Source: CAYSCX01 sp964429575 (GTDB taxonomy: Bacteria > Desulfobacterota > Binatia > Binatales > Binataceae). Taken from it: DNA of 6,149 nucleotides. Of the stretch, positions 1 through 4,636 are shown in pieces. The position numbers were made by a program, and so were the translations under genes. The stretch is taken from contig CAYSCX010000084.1 in the NCBI GenBank assembly GCA_964429575.1, forward strand, positions 1 to 6,149, in the 5' to 3' direction. The notes under the pieces were generated by a model, which saw nothing but the letters and a program-made list of their open reading frames with translations, searched no databases and had not been told where the DNA came from. How positions within the stretch are numbered: the stretch's first letter is position 1; each line of letters opens with the position of its first letter.

Positions 1-17
1 GATGGTGATAGCGCTCT

Positions 18-24
18 AGAGGGG
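18..24 (+). promoter_or_regulatory. Ribosome binding site of the carotenoid gene
   Basis: The purine run AGAGGGG lies 5 nt before the ATG at 30. A GTG at 24 is also in frame, but its first base is the last G of this run, so the Shine-Dalgarno match favours the ATG at 30. An in-frame TGA at 6-8 shows the gene does not start further upstream. Confidence 0.6.
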
Positions 25-29
25 TGGCT

Positions 30-929
30 ATGGCGCTTCTCATCGGAACGATCATGCTGCGTCCGTACGTGTTCGTTTATCTCGCGGCATTCCTGTTCAT
101 CGGGATCACGAATTTCGGGCTGCGCACGACACTGATATTCGCGGTTCTTACCTACGCAATTGCATGGACGTGCGAGTTTTCGTCGGTGCACAACGGCTTT
201 CCGTTCGGGCTGTACCATTACATTGATACGACCCGTGACCGCGAAATCTGGGTCTTCGGCGTTCCGTTCATGGACTCGCTCTCGTTTACATTTCTGAGTT
301 TCGCGAGCTACACGGTGGCGTTGCTGGTGTGCTCGCCGCTCTACCGGCGCGGCGCCGACCTGCGGATTCTCGACACGTGGGAAATTCGCCGCTCGCCGCG
401 GGTGTGGCTGATGGCGGCGTTGTTCATGGTGATGATCGACATGGTGGTCGATCCGCTGAGCGTGCTGGGCGACCGCTGGTTCCTCGGCAAGATCTTCTGG
501 TACGACCCGCCGGGTCCGCATTTCGGCGTCAAGATCGAGAACTATCTCGGCTGGTACTTCGTCGCGGCGGTGACGATAGGACTCTTCCAGTATCTCGACG
601 GATGGCTGAACCGCGCAGGGGCGAAGCCGCGCGGTGTGGCGCTTCAAATGCCGTCGCGCGCGTTGTTCGGCCCGGCGTTGTACACCGGAATCGTGGGCTT
701 CGGCATCACGATGCTGTTTGTGATCAACGCGCCCGAGATCGCATGGGCGAGCGTTTTCATCTACCTGCCGTTCTACGTGCTGGTGGGGCACATCGTGGCG
801 CGGCGCGAAAGTTACGGCGATGCCGCCGCGGTCGAGCGGCATCTGAGCGATTTTCCGTACGAACGCGGACTGCCGATTTGGAATGACAGCGGCGCCGACG
901 AACTCGAGCGCACGCGCAAGCGTGCATGA
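30..929 (+). CDS. CruF-like carotenoid biosynthesis membrane protein (DUF422)
   Basis: This 299-residue polytopic membrane protein belongs to the DUF422 carotenoid-biosynthesis family. Characterised members (CruF, bisanhydrobacterioruberin hydratase) add water across the psi-end double bond of acyclic or monocyclic carotenoids in the membrane. Visible family blocks, counted from the ATG at 30, are an acidic/aromatic block near residues 48-64 (CEF, then GFPFGLYHY), GVPFMD near 77-82, D137..VVDP around 139-142, and IENYLGWYF near 169-177. About seven hydrophobic stretches can be picked out, at roughly 10-28, 31-48, 80-102, 125-144, 172-190, 211-233 and 237-258. A charged tail follows, consistent with a cytosolic C-terminus. 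Length matches the usual 250-310 residues. Family membership is fairly secure, but the exact carotenoid substrate and hydratase activity are inferred. No other carotenoid gene is visible, and any partner would lie upstream of the window. Confidence 0.85.
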   Translation: MALLIGTIMLRPYVFVYLAAFLFIGITNFGLRTTLIFAVLTYAIAWTCEFSSVHNGFPFGLYHYIDTTRDREIWVFGVPFMDSLSFTFLSFASYTVALLVCSPLYRRGADLRILDTWEIRRSPRVWLMAALFMVMIDMVVDPLSVLGDRWFLGKIFWYDPPGPHFGVKIENYLGWYFVAAVTIGLFQYLDGWLNRAGAKPRGVALQMPSRALFGPALYTGIVGFGITMLFVINAPEIAWASVFIYLPFYVLVGHIVARRESYGDAAAVERHLSDFPYERGLPIWNDSGADELERTRKRA

Positions 930-936
930 TTCCAAT

Positions 937-956
937 CGCCCGCCGCATTGCGGGCG
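937..956 (+). terminator. GC-rich hairpin after the carotenoid gene
   Basis: A 7-bp perfect stem (CGCCCGC at 937-943 with GCGGGCG at 950-956) encloses a 6-nt loop, 8 nt after the stop codon. No T-run follows, so it is not a textbook intrinsic terminator. It could instead stabilise the mRNA end. Its 3' arm also overlaps the candidate promoter of the next gene. Confidence 0.3.
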
Positions 957-975
957 CGCGCGAGTTTGCTATGGT
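948..975 (+). promoter_or_regulatory. Candidate sigma70-type promoter for the propeller/sulfur-carrier operon
   Basis: TTGCGG (948-953) is followed after 16 nt by TATGGT (970-975). The latter is preceded by TG at 967-968, giving an extended -10 arrangement. Transcription would start near 982 and leave a leader of about 23 nt before the GTG at 1005. The match is partial and was found by eye in a GC-rich background. Location in a 75-nt gap upstream of a compact two-gene unit supports it. Confidence 0.35.
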
Positions 976-1004
976 TTGCAGAGTCTGTAGACCGGGATTG
1001 ACGC

Positions 1005-2129
1005 GTGGCGGCAAGGCAAAAACCACCCAACGCTGGTGACCTGCTCGTCCTGGTCGGCACGAGCAAGGGCGTATTCATACTACAGGGCGATCCGACGCGC
1101 CGAAGATTCCGCATCAGCGGACCGCATCTGGAAGGGCAGGCGGTATTCTCGGCCGCGTTTCTCTCGGGGAACGGCGCCACGCCGCGGATTCTCGTCGGGA
1201 ACCAGAGCACACACTGGGGTGCGGTGGTCAGTTGGTCGGACGACTTCGGCCAGACTTGGCACGAACCCGCCGAGGGCAACATCAAGCTTCCACAAGGCAG
1301 CGGCCTTTCGCTCAATGCGGTGTGGGCGTTAGAGCCGGTACCGTCGTTGGGGCCGGGAGTCGTCTATGCCGGCGTCGATCCGGCGGCGCTCTATCGCTCC
1401 GACGATCGCGGCGAGACGTTCCGCCTGAACGACGCGCTCTTTAGTCACCCGCACCGTCCGATGTGGCAGCCCGGCTTCGGCGGTCTTTGCCTGCACACGA
1501 TACTGTTTCATCCCGATGATCCGATGCGCATGTACGTCGGCATCTCGGCGGCGGGCGTGTATCGCACCTATGACGGCGGCGAGTCGTGGAGTCGAAGCAA
1601 TCGCGGCGTGAAGCTAAACCCCGGCGTCGATCCGCATCCGGAGTTCGGCCAGCAGTGCGCGCACAAGATGAGGCTCGATCCGCAGAATCCGGCGCGCATC
1701 TATCTGCAGAATCATCCCGGCGTGTACCGAAGCGATGACGGCGGCGACAACTGGGTGAGCATCGCGGCGGGGCTGCCGTCGGATTTCGGATTTCCGCTGG
1801 TGACGCATCCGCGTGCGACGGGCACCGCCTACGTCATCCCGCTCAACCGCGACGACTTGCGGTGGATGCCCGACGGCGCCGCGAAAGTGTGGCGCACGCG
1901 CGACGCCGGCGCGACGTGGGAACCGCTCTGGAAGGGGCTGCCGCAGAAGCACGCCTATCTGACGGTGCTCCGCGACGCATTCGCGGCGGATCCGCTCGAG
2001 CCCGCCGGGCTCTACTTTGGAACGCGCGGCGGACAGGTGTTCGCATCGGTGGACGAAGGCGAGAGCTGGCGCACGATCGCCGACTGGCTGCCGCCGGTGT
2101 TGTGCGTGAAAACCACCGTCGTCGCCTGA
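1005..2129 (+). CDS. Six-Asp-box (BNR/VPS10-like) beta-propeller protein
   Basis: This 374-residue protein is built of repeated sialidase-type Asp boxes, S/T-x-D-x-G-x-T/S/N-W/F. They lie at residues 78-85, 132-139, 188-195, 243-250, 298-305 and 348-355, an almost constant spacing of 50-56 residues, so a beta-propeller with about six or seven blades is expected. Database names would be exo-alpha-sialidase-like or WD40/YVTN/BNR-like protein. However, no sialidase arginine triad can be recognised, so enzymatic activity should not be assumed. Unusual conserved-looking segments are GFGGLCLHTILFHP (157-170) and FGQQCAHKMRLDP (214-226), which contain paired Cys and His residues. No signal peptide or membrane segment is visible, so the protein is probably cytoplasmic, unlike most Asp-box proteins. 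The GTG at 1005 is chosen because an in-frame TGA ends at 1001; its ribosome site is weak. The next gene starts 2 nt after its stop, which suggests a shared transcript and shared function. The function is unknown. Confidence 0.85.
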   Translation: MAARQKPPNAGDLLVLVGTSKGVFILQGDPTRRRFRISGPHLEGQAVFSAAFLSGNGATPRILVGNQSTHWGAVVSWSDDFGQTWHEPAEGNIKLPQGSGLSLNAVWALEPVPSLGPGVVYAGVDPAALYRSDDRGETFRLNDALFSHPHRPMWQPGFGGLCLHTILFHPDDPMRMYVGISAAGVYRTYDGGESWSRSNRGVKLNPGVDPHPEFGQQCAHKMRLDPQNPARIYLQNHPGVYRSDDGGDNWVSIAAGLPSDFGFPLVTHPRATGTAYVIPLNRDDLRWMPDGAAKVWRTRDAGATWEPLWKGLPQKHAYLTVLRDAFAADPLEPAGLYFGTRGGQVFASVDEGESWRTIADWLPPVLCVKTTVVA

Positions 2130-2131
2130 CG

Positions 2132-2461
2132 ATGCGCGTCCACATTCCAGCGGCACTGCGAAAGTTCTCTGGCGGCAACGAAATAGTTGAGGTTCCACTC
2201 GCGAGTGACATGATGGTCACGGTCGCCGAGGTGTTCGCGATGCTCGCGCGGGAGTACCCAGGCGTGCGGCAGCGCGTGCTCGACGACCAGGGGAATCTGC
2301 GCCGGCACGTCAATGTATTTGTCGACGGTGAGAACGTCCGTTACGGCGCGGGATTGCAGACGAAGGTGGGGCCGAATGGTGAGGTGGTGATTCTGCCAGC
2401 ACTGTCCGGCGGCAGTCGGATGTACGGCGACAGCAATCGCGAGCCGCCGCGACCTACCTAA
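2132..2461 (+). CDS. MoaD/ThiS-family ubiquitin-like sulfur carrier with C-terminal tail
   Basis: This 109-residue protein has the ThiS/MoaD beta-grasp pattern. It begins with MRVHIPAALRKF (1-12), followed by VTVAEVFAMLAREYPG (29-44), the domain core RRHVNVFVDGENVR (57-70), and GEVVILPALSGG (83-94). Such proteins carry sulfur as a C-terminal Gly-Gly thiocarboxylate formed by an E1-like adenylyltransferase. Here the Gly-Gly (93-94) is not terminal: 15 further residues (95-109) follow before TAA, so maturation by a protease would be required for carrier activity. It starts 2 nt after the propeller gene with no separate Shine-Dalgarno sequence, indicating translational coupling. The absence of moaE, thiG, cysM or an E1 gene nearby leaves the pathway open. 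It could be a carrier for an unknown sulfur transfer, a protein modifier, or a non-carrier paralogue that has lost the free end. Confidence 0.82.
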   Translation: MRVHIPAALRKFSGGNEIVEVPLASDMMVTVAEVFAMLAREYPGVRQRVLDDQGNLRRHVNVFVDGENVRYGAGLQTKVGPNGEVVILPALSGGSRMYGDSNREPPRPT

Positions 2462-2468
2462 CCCCTGA

Positions 2469-2490
2469 CCCCTTCCCTAAAGGGAAGGGG
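2469..2490. repeat. Perfect 10-bp palindromic hairpin
   Basis: CCCCTTCCCT (2469-2478) pairs perfectly with AGGGAAGGGG (2481-2490) around an AA spacer, 7 nt after the sulfur-carrier stop codon. It may end the propeller/sulfur-carrier transcript, but no T-run follows. Together with the following ACCCGGAGAGGGTC it resembles the CCCTCTCCC...GGGAGAGGG type of intergenic repeat. A related C-run/G-run hairpin occurs at 3649-3667. Confidence 0.7.
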
Positions 2491-2584
2491 AACCCGGAGA
2501 GGGTCGCGAGCCGCGACTCCCAATAACAGGAAGTCGAAGGTTGGCTGGAGGATCGTTCTCGTTGGTCGGGTTGGTTGAGGGGAA

Positions 2585-2628
2585 GGGCGCACAGCCCCTT
2601 CGACTATGCTCAGGGCAGGCGTGCGCCC
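2585..2628. repeat. Short hairpin-bounded dispersed-repeat candidate
   Basis: GGGCGCAC (2585-2592) is the exact reverse complement of GTGCGCCC (2621-2628). The 28-nt interior contains GCCCCTTCGACTATGCTCAG (2594 on), a form familiar from repeats scattered through intergenic regions of environmental bacteria. Only one copy is present in this window, so repeat status rests on its structure and on recollection. Confidence 0.5.
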
Positions 2629-2806
2629 CTACGCAGACGGAGAGGGGACAGCGAAGGAGTCCGGAGAAAGAACCGGGATTCTTCGCTTCGCAGACTCCGC
2701 TCTGAATGACAGAGGGAGAGCGGAAGGCTGGAGCGCGCTTTCAATTCGCGGGCGCTTGTGCGAGCGTCGCGGTCAAATCGGCACATCAACCTTCGGGAGT
2801 AACGCC

Positions 2807-3601
2807 ATGCTGCTCAAGGACAAGGTCGCATTGATCACCGGTGCGGGCTCGGGAATGGGGCGCGCCACCGCGATTCGTTTTGCCAAGGAGGGCGCCAAGG
2901 TGATGGTCGCGGACCTGCGCACCGAAACCGCGTCCAACACCGCCGCCGAAATCGAAAAAGACGGTGGCGTCGCGCGTTCGGTCGGCGTCGATGTGCGCCG
3001 TGCAGCCGACGTCGAGCGCATGGTCAGCGATACCATCAAGGCATTCGGCCGCATCGACATTCTGTTCAACAACGCGGGCGTCTATGTGCCCAAGAACGCC
3101 GTGGACACCACTGAAGAGGAATGGGACTGGGTGGTGGACGTGTGCCTCAAGGGCGTGTGGCTCGGCTGCAAGTACACGATTCCGCACATGGTAAAGCAGG
3201 GCGGCGGAGTGATCCTGAATACCGCGAGCGGCGCGGGGCTTGAAGGCGTGCCGAATCTTGCCGCCTACCAAGGGGCGAAGGGTGGCGTGGTGATCATGTC
3301 GAAGGGAATCGCACTCGACTTCGCACGACACAACATTCGGTGCATATCGATCTGTCCGGGCGTGATCGAGACTCCCATCTTCGAGAATTGCACCGGCGCG
3401 CCGGCGGGTAGCTCGCAGCAAATCTGGGCACGGACCGGCGCGATGCATCCGCTCGGCCGCAACGGGAAGCCCGAGGAGATCGCGGCGCTCGCGACGTTTC
3501 TCGCATCCGACCAGGCGTCGTTCATCACCGGCGTGGCGGTTCCGATCGACGGCGGCTTCAATGCCGGCGCGTTCATCCCGCCCGAGCTGCGAAACCGTTA
3601 G
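2807..3601 (+). CDS. Classical short-chain dehydrogenase/reductase (SDR), NAD-type
   Basis: This 264-residue oxidoreductase has the classical SDR Rossmann fold and length. The cofactor motif TGAGSGMG is at 11-18. D36 at the end of the second strand (VADLRTE) favours NAD(H) over NADP(H). NNAG is at 88-91, the catalytic residues are S141, Y154 and K158, and the nucleotide-binding segment CPGVIETP is at 183-190. The helix-4 position normally held by the tetrad asparagine (VNLKG) is cysteine here (C113 in VCLKG). The substrate, an alcohol or ketone, cannot be told from sequence. The ATG at 2807 is chosen because GGGAG at 2795-2799 lies 7 nt upstream and the family fold begins immediately after it. 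The in-frame extension back to 2606 is repeat-derived. It is followed convergently by hpnG, and its TAG stop lies in the end of an inverted-repeat element. Nothing ties it directly to the hopanoid genes. Confidence 0.93.
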   Translation: MLLKDKVALITGAGSGMGRATAIRFAKEGAKVMVADLRTETASNTAAEIEKDGGVARSVGVDVRRAADVERMVSDTIKAFGRIDILFNNAGVYVPKNAVDTTEEEWDWVVDVCLKGVWLGCKYTIPHMVKQGGGVILNTASGAGLEGVPNLAAYQGAKGGVVIMSKGIALDFARHNIRCISICPGVIETPIFENCTGAPAGSSQQIWARTGAMHPLGRNGKPEEIAALATFLASDQASFITGVAVPIDGGFNAGAFIPPELRNR

Positions 3602-3635
3602 CAGGATGTTGAAAAAGGCATTTTCAACATCCTGC
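3601..3635. repeat. Perfect 15-bp stem-loop at the end of the dehydrogenase gene
   Basis: GCAGGATGTTGAAAA (3601-3615) is perfectly complementary to TTTTCAACATCCTGC (3621-3635), with a 5-nt loop AGGCA. The last base of the dehydrogenase stop codon is the first base of the stem. The structure would be strong in RNA on either strand and probably contributes to 3'-end formation. No terminal T-run follows, so it is not a canonical intrinsic terminator. Confidence 0.8.
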
Positions 3636-3648
3636 TCCCTCTCTCGCG

Positions 3649-3667
3649 TCTCCCCCGGAGGGGGAGA
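3649..3667. repeat. C-run/G-run hairpin between the two palindromes
   Basis: TCTCCCCC (3649-3656) pairs with GGGGGAGA (3660-3667) around a GGA loop. It is similar in style to the 2469-2490 palindrome and to widespread CCTCTCCC/GGGAGAGG intergenic repeats. Confidence 0.6.
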
Positions 3668-3693
3668 AGATAAGGAAGGCAGCCAGTTTTCTC

Positions 3694-3755
3694 GCAGGGT
3701 GTTGGGAACAAGGCCGATGCCAAGCTGGCATTCCAAGGTTTTCTCAACACCCTGC
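3694..3755. repeat. Nested stem-loop at the end of hpnG
   Basis: GCAGGGTGTTG (3694-3704) pairs perfectly with CAACACCCTGC (3745-3755). The pairing extends four bases inward (GGAA with TTCT) with one wobble position. A second perfect hairpin lies inside it: ATGCCA (3717-3722) with TGGCAT (3726-3731) and a 3-nt loop. The right end includes the first base of the minus-strand hpnG stop codon, so the structure forms at the 3' end of hpnG mRNA. Confidence 0.7.
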
Positions 3756-4582
3756 TAGGACTGCGAACGTTCGGCTGCAAGCGTTTCGAGAGCGGCGGCG
3801 AGTGCGCGCGTCGCACGCGACATGTTGCGCGCGAGCCGCGGGAGCTTCAGCAGTTCGCCCGGATGCCGCAGCAGAAAACCGGCGATCCGAAATGGACGGA
3901 TTTCGCCGTGCTCGGCGTCGCGCCCCGCACCTGGCAGTTCGTCGCCGACACCGTCGATGATCGCGCGAATCGCGACGACCGTTAGCCCGCGCGCCGCCGC
4001 TTCGCCGGCGATCGCGGCCGTCTCCATGTCCACCGCGATGGCGCCGGTTTGCTGATTTGCGCGCCGCTTCTGGTCTGCGGTGACAAGGATGCGATGGCTC
4101 GTGAGAAGCGCGCCGGATGAGAAATCGATGCGCGCATCGGCGAGCGAGCGGCCGACGGCTTCGAGTTGCGCCGGCGCGGTGGCAAACGTGCGCGCGGCGG
4201 CGAGCGTGTCAGGATCGGTTTCGATGATGCGGTCGGCGAGCATCAGGTCGCCCGGCTTCAGTCCCGGCGAGAGCGCGCCGGCAACGCCGGCCACGACGAT
4301 GAGATCTACCGGTACGAGCGCGTCGAGCGCACGGACTGCTGACTCGAGCGCGCGAATCGGCCCCATGCCGGTCGCGACGGTCGCGATCTCCGCGCCGCCC
4401 GGCCGCAGTCGCGCGCGGAAAACTCGCAGGCCGGCGATGTCCAGCGGTCGCCGCTCCACGAGGCGCGCGTCGAATGGCGCCAACTCGCGGCGGAATGCAT
4501 GAAATATCAGGATCAAGCTTGCCGCTTCGGCGCTCCGCGCGCTTGAGCAGCGGCGCGGCACCAAGCAAAATTGCGCGCACAT
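3755..4582 (-). CDS. hpnG: Hopanoid-associated phosphorylase HpnG
   Basis: HpnG is a nucleoside-phosphorylase-fold enzyme that removes adenine from adenosylhopane to give ribosylhopane in C35 hopanoid side-chain synthesis. Visible phosphorylase signatures, numbered from the ATG at 4582, are a phosphate-site-like TGMGPIRA (71-78), VVAGVAGAL (96-104) with GLKPGDLMLAD (107-117), the ribose/catalytic motif VDMETAAIA (184-192), and RAIIDG (206-211), whose aspartate is expected to contact the base. The C-terminus, rich in hydrophobic and basic residues (FLLRHPGELLKLPRLARNM, 236-254), is typical of HpnG. The start is uncertain. The family fold begins at LILIFHAFRREL (23-34), so a TTG at 4516 (253 residues) may be the true start. 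The ATG at 4582 has no visible Shine-Dalgarno sequence, and its extra 22 residues look unconserved. It is divergent from hpnK, and its stop codon lies in an inverted repeat shared with the convergent dehydrogenase gene. Confidence 0.9.
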   Translation of the reverse strand: MCAQFCLVPRRCSSARSAEAASLILIFHAFRRELAPFDARLVERRPLDIAGLRVFRARLRPGGAEIATVATGMGPIRALESAVRALDALVPVDLIVVAGVAGALSPGLKPGDLMLADRIIETDPDTLAAARTFATAPAQLEAVGRSLADARIDFSSGALLTSHRILVTADQKRRANQQTGAIAVDMETAAIAGEAAARGLTVVAIRAIIDGVGDELPGAGRDAEHGEIRPFRIAGFLLRHPGELLKLPRLARNMSRATRALAAALETLAAERSQS

Positions 4583-4636
4583 CCAGTGCGGTCAAGCTGC
4601 GGCACGCGGTCGCATTGGGCAAGCCGGAATCGCCAA
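4583..4636. promoter_or_regulatory. Divergent hpnG/hpnK intergenic region
   Basis: This short gap separates two head-to-head hopanoid genes and must carry, or overlap, the promoters for both. It grows to 120 nt (4517-4636) if hpnG starts at the TTG at 4516. No clear -35/-10 pair, operator palindrome or Shine-Dalgarno sequence could be recognised, so the call rests only on gene arrangement. Confidence 0.4.

Larger units (their letters stand above)
2462..2806. other. 345-nt gene-free stretch made of repeat-like fragments
   Basis: No credible coding region is seen here. An open frame on the plus strand runs through it into the dehydrogenase gene, but its translation is low-complexity, basic and resembles no known protein. 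From left to right it holds a 10-bp palindrome directly after the preceding stop codon (2469-2490), a hairpin-bounded CTTCGAC-type repeat (2585-2628), and a fragment with GGGATTCTTCGCTTCG (2675-2690) plus CTGAATGACAGAGG (2702-2715). The last two resemble short dispersed intergenic repeats common in environmental bacterial genomes. This resemblance is from memory and has not been searched. The final 60 nt must carry the promoter of the dehydrogenase, but no convincing -35/-10 pair was found. Confidence 0.65.
3599..3757. repeat. Composite inverted-repeat element filling the convergent gap
   Basis: The outer ends are imperfect inverted repeats. TAGCAGGATGTTGAAAA reads rightward from 3599, and TAGCAGGGTGTTGAGAA reads on the minus strand from 3757; they differ at two of 17 positions. 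Each end contains the stop codon (TAG) of the flanking gene. The same motif recurs inside: its reverse complement occupies 3620-3636 and a third plus-oriented copy starts at 3694. So four copies of the GCAGGRTGTTG motif form two successive palindromes, separated by a C-run/G-run hairpin. There is no coding capacity. It may be a REP/MITE-like element and/or a bidirectional terminator. Confidence 0.65.

Noticed and set aside
1005..2129. Functional sialidase annotation
   Set aside because: Asp boxes are structural. The catalytic Arg triad, Tyr/Glu pair and FRIP motif of sialidases could not be found, and there is no secretion signal.
1614..2198. A 194-codon antisense open frame over the propeller gene
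   Set aside because: The composition is Arg/Ala/Pro-rich with no family motif, and the opposite strand encodes clear Asp boxes.
2606..2806. In-frame upstream extension of the dehydrogenase (67 extra residues)
   Set aside because: It is translated from repeat-like sequence, precedes the complete SDR fold, and the ATG at 2807 has a well-placed GGGAG.
2786..3736. A 316-codon open frame on the minus strand
   Set aside because: It lies opposite the dehydrogenase gene, runs through the palindromes, and its translation has no recognisable domain. High GC produces such long antisense frames.
3599..3757. CRISPR array or phage attachment site
   Set aside because: The repeats are inverted rather than direct, the spacings are unequal, and there is no cas, integrase or tRNA gene.
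4080..4502. A plus-strand open frame opposite hpnG
   Set aside because: It is Ser/Arg/Ala-rich low-complexity translation antisense to conserved phosphorylase motifs.
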